A stretch of 7,303 nucleotides of DNA, taken from Alphaproteobacteria bacterium. Its GTDB lineage: Bacteria > Pseudomonadota > Alphaproteobacteria > GCA-2731375. Within the stretch, counting starts at the first letter, position 1; every line of letters begins with the position of its first letter. Made by a program: the position numbers and the translations under genes. The DNA lies in NCBI GenBank assembly GCA_028281075.1, contig JANQKO010000269.1, positions 1 to 7,303 of the forward strand, in the 5' to 3' direction. Shown piece after piece: positions 1-5,599 of this stretch. Under the pieces are notes generated by a model. That model was not told the origin of the DNA. It worked only from the letters and a program-made list of their open reading frames with translations, and made no database searches.

Positions 1-24
1 AATTACTCCCGACCCAAAAGAAGC

Positions 25-109
25 CGTCATGCTGGCGCAGGCCAGCATCCAGCGGCATCGCAACCTGTCGAAAAACAACAAACGTGGATCCTGGCCTTCG
101 CCAGGATGC
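25..109. repeat. Pair of oppositely oriented REP-like hairpins
   Basis: Two short palindromes face each other. The first has arms ATGCTGGC (29-36) and GCCAGCAT (41-48) around a 4-nt GCAG loop. The second has arms ATCCTGGC (88-95) and GCCAGGAT (100-107) around CTTC. Read on the opposite strand, the second matches the first at most positions, including the loop (GAAG against GCAG) and the flanking GGATCC/GCATCC end. This layout of two inverted hairpins separated by about 40 nt resembles bacterial REP/BIME elements. A match to dispersed copies elsewhere in the genome is expected but cannot be seen here. Confidence 0.6.
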
Positions 110-210
110 CAACCTGGGTGGCTGCGGTGCGATTCTTTCACAGGCTCTCAGGGCGAGGCTTCTAGGGACTGCCTCTACTAATCTCCCGCGCGAAGAAATC
201 CACCGGCTTC

Positions 211-444
211 CCGCTCCCCCGTCGTCATGCCGGCGGCGGCCGGCATCCATGGGCTTCGCGGGCAAGCGCCGCGCCGGCGGTCGGGGGCCCATGCATGGCG
301 GCCCCCGGCCTGCGCCGGGGCGGGCTCCGCCGCCATGACCGTGGCGGGAGACCGTCGCCAGTGCGGGACCCAGAAGACATTGCCGTTCGACGGGCGGTCA
401 GTCCCATGGATGCCGGCCGCCGCCGGCATGACGATTGGGGGCGG
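211..444. repeat. REP-like composite with 32-nt terminal inverted repeats
   Basis: Positions 222-253 and 403-434 are perfect reverse complements over 32 nt. Each arm is itself a hairpin with 8-bp arms ATGCCGGC/GCCGGCAT (227-234/239-246 and 410-417/422-429) and a 4-nt loop. The similarity continues imperfectly outward over about 10 nt (211-221 against 435-444, C-rich facing G-rich). The arms enclose about 149 nt with a further imperfect palindrome. The termini have the same core as the hairpins at 25-109, so they belong to one repeat family. The structure could be a BIME-like pair or a small nonautonomous element; I see no target-site duplication. Confidence 0.65.
295..336. repeat. Imperfect palindrome inside the REP-like composite
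   Basis: Outer arms ATGGCGGC (295-302) and GCCGCCAT (329-336) pair perfectly. Inner arms CCCCGGC (303-309) and GCCGGGG (314-320) pair around a 4-nt CTGC loop. An 8-nt one-sided bulge (321-328) separates the two stem sections on the right. The pairing is read directly from the sequence; any role in transcription or transposition is unknown. Confidence 0.45.
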
Positions 445-563
445 ACCTTCGGCGCATTCTTCACGGCCGCGCGGACCGGCATGACCGTGGTCCGGGATGA
501 ATGACAAACCGCCCGGACTTTTGCCCCGTTTACTCAGTATGAAGATAAGTCGTTGAATTCAAA

Positions 564-614
564 GGATCCCTCATCCTGAGGAAGCCCCGATAGGGGCTGT
601 CTCGAAGGATCATC
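564..614. repeat. Dispersed palindrome, CCTCATCCTGAGG...CTCGAAGGAT type
   Basis: The central stem AGCCCC (583-588) and GGGGCT (593-598) closes a GATA loop. Outside it, ATCCT (573-577) can pair with AGGAT (606-610), with the near-complementary GAG and CTCGA segments between. From memory, sequences of the form CCTCATCCTGAGGAGC...CTCGAAGGATGA are abundant intergenic repeats in Rhizobiales and other alphaproteobacteria. This looks like one copy with a short, somewhat degraded stem. It belongs to a different family from the CATGCCGGC-type hairpins nearby. Confidence 0.5.
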
Positions 615-675
615 AGCCGCGATATCGGATCATTTCAACAGCCTGCTAGAAAGCGGGCGGACGACGCCGCCGTCG

Positions 676-705
676 TTCGCCATGTGTCCCCGCTTGCGCT
701 ACACT
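676..705 (+). promoter_or_regulatory. Possible sigma-70-type promoter for phosphofructokinase
   Basis: TACACT at 700-705 matches four of six bases of the -10 consensus, and TTCGCC at 676-681 is a poor -35 at 18-nt spacing. If used, transcription would start near 712 and leave a leader of about 100 nt. The match is weak and could be chance. Confidence 0.22.
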
Positions 706-772
706 GTCGGCTGACGGGCGCCATGGCGAGACCGCCCGGCTTGATACCGATCAACGACGGCGGCGCCCGGCT

Positions 773-791
773 GCCGCCATCTGATGGCGGT
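773..791 (+). promoter_or_regulatory. Short leader hairpin just upstream of the pfp ribosome binding site
   Basis: CCGCCAT (774-780) and ATGGCGG (784-790) are perfect complements around a 3-nt CTG loop, extendable by one G-U pair (773/791). The stem ends 6 nt before the GAGGGA ribosome binding site at 798-803. In an mRNA it could influence ribosome access or stability. I cannot tell whether it is regulatory. Confidence 0.3.
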
Positions 792-811
792 CAGATCGAG
801 GGAATGCTCAC

Positions 812-1969
812 ATGCGCATCGGGGTCCTGACAGGCGGCGGCGACGTGCCGGGCCTGAACGTCTGCGTCAAGGCGATCGTCAAGTCGGCCGCCGAACGCGG
901 CTGGCAGGTCATCGGCTTCCGCCGCGGCTGGTCGGGACCGCTGAACTGCAATCCCGAGAACGACGCGCCGCTGGGCGAGTGGATGCAGGCGTTGAGCGAG
1001 GAGGACGTGCGCAGCATCGACCGCGAGGGCGGCACCTTCCTGCATACCTCGCGCACCAATCCCGGCAGGGTGCGGGCCGACGGCGTGCCGGACTTCCTGG
1101 CCGGCCACTTCCCGCCGGACCAGGACAAGGGTCTGGTCGACTGCACGCCGCATATCCTTGGCCTGCTGGAACGGCTGCGCATCGACGCGCTGCTGCCGAT
1201 CGGCGGCGACGACACGCTGTCCTATGCCGCGCGCCTGTCGTCGGCGGGCGTGCCGGTGGTGGCGATCCCGAAAACCATGGACAACGACGTCTACGGCACC
1301 GATTACTGCATCGGCTTCTCGACCGCCGTCACGCGCTCGATCGACTCGATCCATGCGCTGCGGACGACGACCGGCAGCCATGAGCGCATCGCCGTGGTCG
1401 AGCTGTTCGGCCGCAACAGCGGCGAGACCGCCCTGCTGGCGGGCTACCTGTCGGACGCCGACCGCGTGGTGATCAGCGAGGTCGCCTGCGACGCCGGCAG
1501 GCTGGCCGAGATGCTGCTGCAGGACCGCAGCGCCAACCCCAGCCGCTATGCCATGCTGGTGGTCTCGGAAGGCGCGCGGCTGATCGGCGGCGACGTCATC
1601 GAGCGCGGCGAGGCCGACGCCTACGGGCACCGTAAGCTGGGCGGCATCGGCCAGATCCTGGGCGAGCGGCTGAAGGAGCTGACGGGCGTCGGCATCGTCG
1701 GCCAGCAGCTCGCCTACCTCATGCGCTCCGGCCCGCCCGACAGCCTCGACCGCATGGTCGCGGCCTCGTTCGGCCACCTCGCCGTGCAGCAGGCCGCGGC
1801 GCGCCGGTTCGGCGTCATGGTCGCCATGCAGGACGGCAAATACACGACCGTTCCGGTCGATTCATGCCTGAAAGGGCCGAAGCACGTCAATGTCGATGCT
1901 TTCTACGATGCCGAGAGCTACCGGCCCAAGGTGCCGGACATGACCGGCAAGCCGATGTTCCTCTACTGA
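812..1969 (+). CDS. pfp: 6-phosphofructokinase, probably pyrophosphate-dependent
   Basis: This 385-residue cytoplasmic enzyme phosphorylates fructose 6-phosphate at carbon 1 to give fructose 1,6-bisphosphate. The N-terminal GGGDVPGLN (8-16) is the phosphoryl-donor loop. GGDDT (131-135) and PKTMDND (153-159) form the active site, with D157 as the catalytic base, and FGR (199-201) matches the MGR substrate-binding motif. Asp134 and Lys154 occupy the positions that are Gly104 and Gly124 in E. coli ATP-dependent PfkA; Asp plus Lys there is the established marker of PPi-using enzymes, which work reversibly. It is about 65 residues longer than E. coli PfkA, mostly through an extended N-terminal half. 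The ATG at 812 follows GAGGGA with 8-nt spacing. It stands alone on this strand and its 3' end overlaps a convergent gene by 7 nt. The family is certain; donor preference is inferred from two residues. Confidence 0.93.
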   Translation: MRIGVLTGGGDVPGLNVCVKAIVKSAAERGWQVIGFRRGWSGPLNCNPENDAPLGEWMQALSEEDVRSIDREGGTFLHTSRTNPGRVRADGVPDFLAGHFPPDQDKGLVDCTPHILGLLERLRIDALLPIGGDDTLSYAARLSSAGVPVVAIPKTMDNDVYGTDYCIGFSTAVTRSIDSIHALRTTTGSHERIAVVELFGRNSGETALLAGYLSDADRVVISEVACDAGRLAEMLLQDRSANPSRYAMLVVSEGARLIGGDVIERGEADAYGHRKLGGIGQILGERLKELTGVGIVGQQLAYLMRSGPPDSLDRMVAASFGHLAVQQAAARRFGVMVAMQDGKYTTVPVDSCLKGPKHVNVDAFYDAESYRPKVPDMTGKPMFLY

Positions 1970-2187
1970 TCGCCCGGGTCGTCGAACGGCTCGCGGGTAA
2001 TGCGGTCGCCCTTGCGGTAGGTCAGGATCACCAGCAGCACCGCGGCCGCGGCCAGCGCCAGCACGACGAAGACGAACGGCACGAAGGACTGCACGTGCAG
2101 CTTCATGCCGCCCAGCACATAGAACGCGACCGCGATCACGACCCAGATCAGCCAGTGCAGCGGCTTGCCGATGAAGATCTCCTTCAC
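1963..2187 (-). CDS. Small two-helix membrane protein of the TRAP operon
   Basis: I do not recognise the family. The 74-residue product has two hydrophobic segments (about 11-30 and 35-56), a short basic N-terminus and a charged C-terminal tail containing RKGDR (58-62) and an acidic end. By the positive-inside rule both termini should be cytoplasmic. The start is a GTG sharing four bases (GTGA) with the stop of the upstream permease gene, which implies translational coupling; the only in-frame ATG (residue 28) would destroy the first helix. The same frame can be extended upstream within the permease gene, but that part reads like an Arg/Gly/Ala-rich shadow. The last 7 nt overlap the 3' end of the convergent phosphofructokinase gene. 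It may be an accessory or stabilising subunit of the transporter; that rests only on position and membrane character. Confidence 0.75.
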   Translation of the reverse strand: MKEIFIGKPLHWLIWVVIAVAFYVLGGMKLHVQSFVPFVFVVLALAAAAVLLVILTYRKGDRITREPFDDPGDQ

Positions 2188-4208
2188 GACGGCGCGCCCC
2201 GCCGCTGCCCGGCCGGATCGGCCGCCGCCCGCCGCCGCGACAGATAGAAGCCGCCCATCGCGGCGGCGCCGGCCAGCACGAAGACATGACCCGGAATGCC
2301 GAAGGGGTCGGCCTGCGGCGGCACGAACATCAGCACGGTGACGCCCAGCATCAGCATCCGGCCCATGGCGCCGACGGGACCGCGATACCAGCCCTCCAGC
2401 GCCACCGACAGCGCCCAGACCCCGATCAGCACGGCGACCGTCGAATAGAGCGTCAGCCACAACGGCCCCTCGAACACCAGGCTCGGGTTATAGACGAAGG
2501 CGAACGGCACGATGTATTTGGCGATGCCGATGCGGGCCGACTCCACCGCCGTCTCCATCGGCCGGCTGCCGGCGATGGCCGCGGCCGCAAACGACGCCAG
2601 CGCCACCGGCGGCGTGATGGTCGAGACGACGCCGAAATAGAAGGCGAACAGGTGCGCCGAGATCGGCACCACGCCGATCTCGATCAGCGCCGGCACGATC
2701 AGCGCCGCGACCGTGATGTAGACGGCCGTCGTCGTCATGCCCATGCCGAGGATGATCCCGGCGATGGCGGTCAGCACCAGCAGCACGAACAGGTGGCCGC
2801 CGGCGAGATCGATCGCCGAATTGGTGAACTTCAGGCCGAGGCCGGAGGTGAAGACCGAGCCGATGATGATGCCGGCGCAGGCGCAGGCCACGGTCACCGG
2901 CACCGTCGCCCGCACGCCGGACTCCAGCGCCGCCAGCAGGTCGGCGGCGCTCATCCGCGTGCCCTTGTTGACGAAGGACAGCGCCACCAGCGTCAGGATG
3001 CTCCAGAATGCCGACAGCATCGGCGTGTAGCCGACGCCCAGCAGGCCGACCAGCACGGCCAGCGACAGCAGCAGGTGCCAGCCGCCGGCCAGCACCTCGA
3101 AGAAGGCCGGCAGGCGGGATTTCTCGATCTTCTCGATGCCGTATTTCTCGGCCTCGAAATGCACCATGAAGTAGATGGTGACGAAGTAGAGGAAGGTCGG
3201 GATCACCGCCGCGACGATGACCCAGAGATAGCTGACCTGCAGGAACTCGGCGATGATGAAGGCCGCCGCGCCCATGATCGGCGGCGTGATCTGGCCGCCG
3301 GACGAGGCGCAGGCCTCGACCGCGCCGGCGAATTTCGGCCGGTAGCCCAACCGCCGCATCAGCGGGATCGTGAACGAGCCGGTCGTCACCACGTTGGCGA
3401 CGGCCGAGCCCGAGACCGTGCCCATGAAGGCGCTCGCCACCACCGAGGCCTTGGCCGGCCCGCCGGCGCGGTGCCCGGTCAGCGAGATCGCCAGGTCGAT
3501 GAAGAAGCGGCCGGCGCCCGAGCGCAGCAGGATCGCACCGAACAGGATGAACAGCAGGATATAGGTCGAGGCGACGAAGATCGGAATGCCGTAGATGCCT
3601 TCCGAGCGCAGGAAGATCAGGTCGATGTATTTCACGAACGAGGTTGGCGGCCCGTAAAGAATGCCGAAGAAATGCGGGCTGTAGAGCGCGTGCGTGATGA
3701 AGAACGCGGCCACCAGCACCATGGCGATGCCGACCGTGCGCCGCGTCGCCTCCAGCACCAGCAGGATCATGGCGGTGCCGACATAGACGTCCGACGGCGC
3801 CAGATCGCCCTGGCGCATGTGGAAGGCCTGGATGTCGTAGAGCGTGTAAATCTGCACGAACAGGCCGACGCCGATCAGGCCCATGTCGGCGATGAAGCCG
3901 AGCACCCGCCTGGCGTTGCCGGCGCCGTCCGCCCGCAGCAGCGGCTCGTGCATGCTGGCCCGGAACAGCGGGTTCAGCAGGATCGCCAGCACCAGCATCA
4001 CCGTCAGGTGGGTGCCGCGGAAGGCCCGCGTCTCCGGCGTGCCGAAGGCGGCGACGTAGAGATGGAACAGCGCCAGCGCGACGCTCAGGATCGACGCGGT
4101 GATCGCGAGCACGCGCGCCAGGTTCATGCGCTCGTCGCGCAGCACCGTTTCGAGCAGCGAGAAGGTCTTGACCTCCTGATACTCGATGCGGTCGGCGGTG
4201 CCGGCCAT
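2184..4208 (-). CDS. TRAP transporter permease, fused 4TM/12TM (DctQM-like)
   Basis: This 674-residue inner-membrane protein fuses the small 4-helix and large 12-helix TRAP subunits, the usual form for TAXI-type systems. It should use an ion gradient (commonly Na+) to import a solute delivered by the periplasmic receptor. Hydrophobic segments run from about residue 31 to 656. Signatures are GTVSGSAVANVV (263-274) and SGGQITPPIMG (303-313), with the pseudo-symmetric counterparts GMGMTTTAVY (488-497) and STITPPVALASF (529-540) in the second half of the large domain. Two further C-terminal helices (about 615-655) and a polar tail end the protein. The ATG at 4208 keeps the full N-terminal amphipathic region but has only a weak GGGGGCGG ribosome site; Met28 is the next candidate. 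The gene lies 84 nt after the receptor gene and overlaps the next start by 4 nt. The substrate cannot be predicted. Confidence 0.95.
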   Translation of the reverse strand: MAGTADRIEYQEVKTFSLLETVLRDERMNLARVLAITASILSVALALFHLYVAAFGTPETRAFRGTHLTVMLVLAILLNPLFRASMHEPLLRADGAGNARRVLGFIADMGLIGVGLFVQIYTLYDIQAFHMRQGDLAPSDVYVGTAMILLVLEATRRTVGIAMVLVAAFFITHALYSPHFFGILYGPPTSFVKYIDLIFLRSEGIYGIPIFVASTYILLFILFGAILLRSGAGRFFIDLAISLTGHRAGGPAKASVVASAFMGTVSGSAVANVVTTGSFTIPLMRRLGYRPKFAGAVEACASSGGQITPPIMGAAAFIIAEFLQVSYLWVIVAAVIPTFLYFVTIYFMVHFEAEKYGIEKIEKSRLPAFFEVLAGGWHLLLSLAVLVGLLGVGYTPMLSAFWSILTLVALSFVNKGTRMSAADLLAALESGVRATVPVTVACACAGIIIGSVFTSGLGLKFTNSAIDLAGGHLFVLLVLTAIAGIILGMGMTTTAVYITVAALIVPALIEIGVVPISAHLFAFYFGVVSTITPPVALASFAAAAIAGSRPMETAVESARIGIAKYIVPFAFVYNPSLVFEGPLWLTLYSTVAVLIGVWALSVALEGWYRGPVGAMGRMLMLGVTVLMFVPPQADPFGIPGHVFVLAGAAAMGGFYLSRRRAAADPAGQRRGAPS

Positions 4209-4249
4209 GCTTCGCCGCCCCCGGTCTAACGGCCGTTCGGAAAGGCGCC

Positions 4250-4283
4250 CGTCGGCGCGACCGGACCAGCCGGCGCGCCGACG
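4250..4283 (-). other. Strong intercistronic hairpin between receptor and permease genes
   Basis: CGTCGGCGCG (4250-4259) and CGCGCCGACG (4274-4283) are perfect 10-nt complements. Within the 14-nt loop, CCGG (4261-4264) can pair with CCGG (4270-4273), leaving one bulged A and a 5-nt loop. No T-run of terminator length follows on the minus strand (only TTT after a further GC-rich stretch). It sits 9 nt after the receptor stop and 41 nt before the permease start. Such hairpins commonly protect the 3' end of binding-protein mRNA so that the receptor is made in excess over the permease; that role is an inference here. Confidence 0.5.
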
Positions 4284-4292
4284 CCCGACCGG

Positions 4293-5255
4293 TTACTGCT
4301 GCTTGACGCCCTGCTCGTCGTAGTAGCGCTGGGCGCCGGGGTGGATCGGCACGGCGGCGCCGAGCAGCGCGTTCTCCAGCTTCACGTCGTTCCAGACCTT
4401 CTTCACCTTGACGAATTCACCGTGGTTGTCCCACAGCGTCTTGGTGATGTCGTAGACGATGTTCTCGGGCAAGTCCTTGTTGACGACCAGGATCGTGACG
4501 ACGCCCAGCGTCGGCACGTCGGCGGCCATGTTCTCGTACGCCGTGGCCGGGATCACCGTCTTGATGTAGCCGGGATTGTCCGACATGAACTTGGACATGA
4601 TCTCGGACTCAACGCCCAGGAAGCGCACGCCCGGATTGAAGTTCAGGTCGATCAGCGAGGCCTGCGGCACGCTGGTCATGGCCATGAAGGCATCGATATG
4701 GCCGTCCTTCATCAGGCCCACCGAGTCGTTGTAGGATACGTGGTGCACCGTGCCGCCGGCCTTCTTGATGCCGTCCATGCTGATGCCGTAATAGCTCAGC
4801 AGCAGTTCGGCGGCGGCAAAGCCCGACCACTTCGCCAGCCCGGGGCTGATGTTCTTGTTCTTCAGGTCGGCGTAGGACGTGATGTCGGAATCGCGCGGCA
4901 CCGCGGTCTGGAAGGCGCCGGGATAGAGCGTCGCCAGGTGCCGGATGTTCGGCTGCGCCTTGTTGAACTTACCCTGGCCCTTGAAGCCGTTGTAGGACGT
5001 GTGCGCGTAGCTCCAGCCGATCTCGGCCTCGCGCTTGTTGACGTCCAGCAGGTTGCCGACGCCGCCGCCCGGACCGTTCGACGTGGCGATGCCCGACACT
5101 TCCTTGCCCAGCACCTCCGAAATCTTGGCGCCGAGCGGATACCAGCTCCCGCCGGCCGGCCCCGACACCATGCGGATGAACTCGTCGGCATTCGCGGTCG
5201 TCGCCGCCAACGCGAGCGATGCCGCCAGAATCGCTGTTTTTCCGAGTTGACGCAT
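4293..5255 (-). CDS. TAXI-family TRAP transporter solute-binding receptor
   Basis: This periplasmic receptor captures the solute and docks on the permease encoded downstream. The 320-residue precursor begins with a Sec signal peptide: basic n-region (MRQLGK), hydrophobic core to about residue 18 and cleavage expected after ANA at 23. There is no lipobox cysteine, so it should be a free periplasmic protein. TAXI features are SGPAGGSWYPLGAKI (31-45), the Gly-rich NGPGGG (60-65) before a helix, GWSYAHT (80-86), and the C-terminal HPGAQRYYDEQG (305-316), which resembles the family ending. The ATG at 5255 is preferred because AGGGAG lies 4 nt upstream; a TTG five codons earlier (5270) abuts AGAGG and is badly spaced. 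The family is typically about 310-330 residues, so this is complete. Ligand is unknown; characterised relatives bind glutamate or other small carboxylates. Confidence 0.95.
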   Translation of the reverse strand: MRQLGKTAILAASLALAATTANADEFIRMVSGPAGGSWYPLGAKISEVLGKEVSGIATSNGPGGGVGNLLDVNKREAEIGWSYAHTSYNGFKGQGKFNKAQPNIRHLATLYPGAFQTAVPRDSDITSYADLKNKNISPGLAKWSGFAAAELLLSYYGISMDGIKKAGGTVHHVSYNDSVGLMKDGHIDAFMAMTSVPQASLIDLNFNPGVRFLGVESEIMSKFMSDNPGYIKTVIPATAYENMAADVPTLGVVTILVVNKDLPENIVYDITKTLWDNHGEFVKVKKVWNDVKLENALLGAAVPIHPGAQRYYDEQGVKQQ

Positions 5256-5278
5256 CTGTCTCCCTTTCAACCTCTTGC

Positions 5279-5300
5279 CGCCGGCGTTCCGGCGCCGGCG
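5279..5300 (-). other. GC-rich hairpin in the leader of the TAXI receptor gene
   Basis: CGCCGGCG occurs at 5279-5286 and again at 5293-5300. The octamer is its own reverse complement, so the two copies form an 8-bp stem around a 6-nt loop. The hairpin lies 13 nt upstream of the ribosome binding site. It could be a leader structure or simply a GC-rich coincidence. The rest of the gap between this gene and tRNA-His (to 5451) shows no open frame or clear promoter. Confidence 0.3.
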
Positions 5301-5451
5301 CCGATTTCTACACTACTGCCGCCGCCGGATTTGCCGGCATGCGAAACGGCGGCGCCGCGCCAACGGCCGCGCCACCCTCGGGCCCGAATGCTGCCGCGAG
5401 CACGCGTCCGATGCAAGCGTTTCGCCCGGGTGCTCGATGGATATCGGGAAT

Positions 5452-5528
5452 TGGGGCGAGTGATGGGATTTGAACCCACGACCCCCTGGACCACAACCAG
5501 GTGCTCTAACCAACTGAGCTACACCCGC
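5452..5528 (-). tRNA. tRNA-His(GTG)
   Basis: A complete cloverleaf of 77 nt with encoded CCA. The acceptor arms GCGGGTG and CACTCGC pair with one G-U. The D arm is TAGCTCAGTTGGTTAGAGC, the anticodon stem is CCTGG/CCAGG, and the loop TTGTGGT carries anticodon GTG (5492-5494), reading His codons. The T arm is GTGGG/CCCAT around TTCAAAT. The discriminator is C73, and the genomic base just before position 1 (5529) is G on this strand, so the mature tRNA would carry the histidine-specific G-1:C73 pair if RNase P cleaves one base early. It lies between sufE and the TRAP operon on the same strand. The ends show no sign of an integrated element. Confidence 0.97.
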
Positions 5529-5540
5529 CACCTGTCTCTG

Positions 5541-5570
5541 TCTCTACTGCCAAGCCCCTGGCGGCGTCAA
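5541..5570 (-). promoter_or_regulatory. Likely tRNA-His promoter
   Basis: On the minus strand CTTGACG contains TTGACG (5565-5570), five of six bases of the -35 consensus and part of the CTTGAC form often seen in alphaproteobacterial promoters. A weaker TAGAGA (5541-5546) follows after 18 nt as the -10. Transcription would start a few bases before the tRNA. It fits the only gap (5529-5578) between sufE and the tRNA. Confidence 0.45.
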
Positions 5571-5599
5571 GCGACGCGTCACGCCGGCAGCGACGCGTC
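5570..5599. repeat. 11-nt direct repeat across the sufE stop codon
   Basis: AGCGACGCGTC occurs at 5570-5580 and 5589-5599, 8 nt apart. Each copy contains the 8-bp palindrome GACGCGTC. The stop codon of sufE (5579-5581) lies at the edge of the first copy. It may be a local duplication or a protein-binding pair; there is no direct evidence for either. Confidence 0.35.

Larger units (their letters stand above)
1..811. other. Gene-free, repeat-rich intergenic region
   Basis: I see no credible gene in this stretch. Open frames crossing it are short, lack a convincing ribosome binding site, and run through palindromic repeats rich in Pro, Arg, Gly and Ala codons, which is what GC-rich noncoding DNA yields. 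It holds several REP-like hairpins, listed separately, and a small stem-loop at 641-658 (7-bp arms including one G-U pair, AGAA loop) with no T-run to make it a terminator. Positions 110-210 and 490-560 are less GC-rich and show nothing recognisable. The last 100 nt probably hold the promoter and leader of the phosphofructokinase gene. Confidence 0.7.

Noticed and set aside
25..109. CRISPR array
   Set aside because: There are only two palindromic units in opposite orientation, with no regular direct-repeat and spacer pattern.
178..507. Several overlapping 69-109-codon frames in the repeat island
   Set aside because: They read through palindromes on both strands, give Pro/Arg/Ala-rich products containing translated repeat arms (for example MPAAAGIHG) and lack ribosome sites.
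791..1777. Minus-strand open frame of 328 codons opposite phosphofructokinase
   Set aside because: Composition is Ala/Arg/Asp/Val-rich without motifs, whereas the plus strand shows the full phosphofructokinase active site and a good ribosome site.
2286..4229. Plus-strand open frame of 647 codons opposite the TRAP permease
   Set aside because: The product is dominated by Arg, His, Asp, Gln and Gly with no recognisable domain, the pattern produced opposite a GC-rich membrane-protein gene. The minus strand encodes clear TRAP signatures.
4250..4283. Rho-independent terminator between receptor and permease genes
   Set aside because: The stem is strong but is not followed by a T-tract on the transcribed strand, so it is recorded as an intercistronic hairpin.
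5452..5528. tRNA-His as an integration site for a mobile element
   Set aside because: No integrase gene and no repeated copy of the tRNA 3' end are visible in the window.
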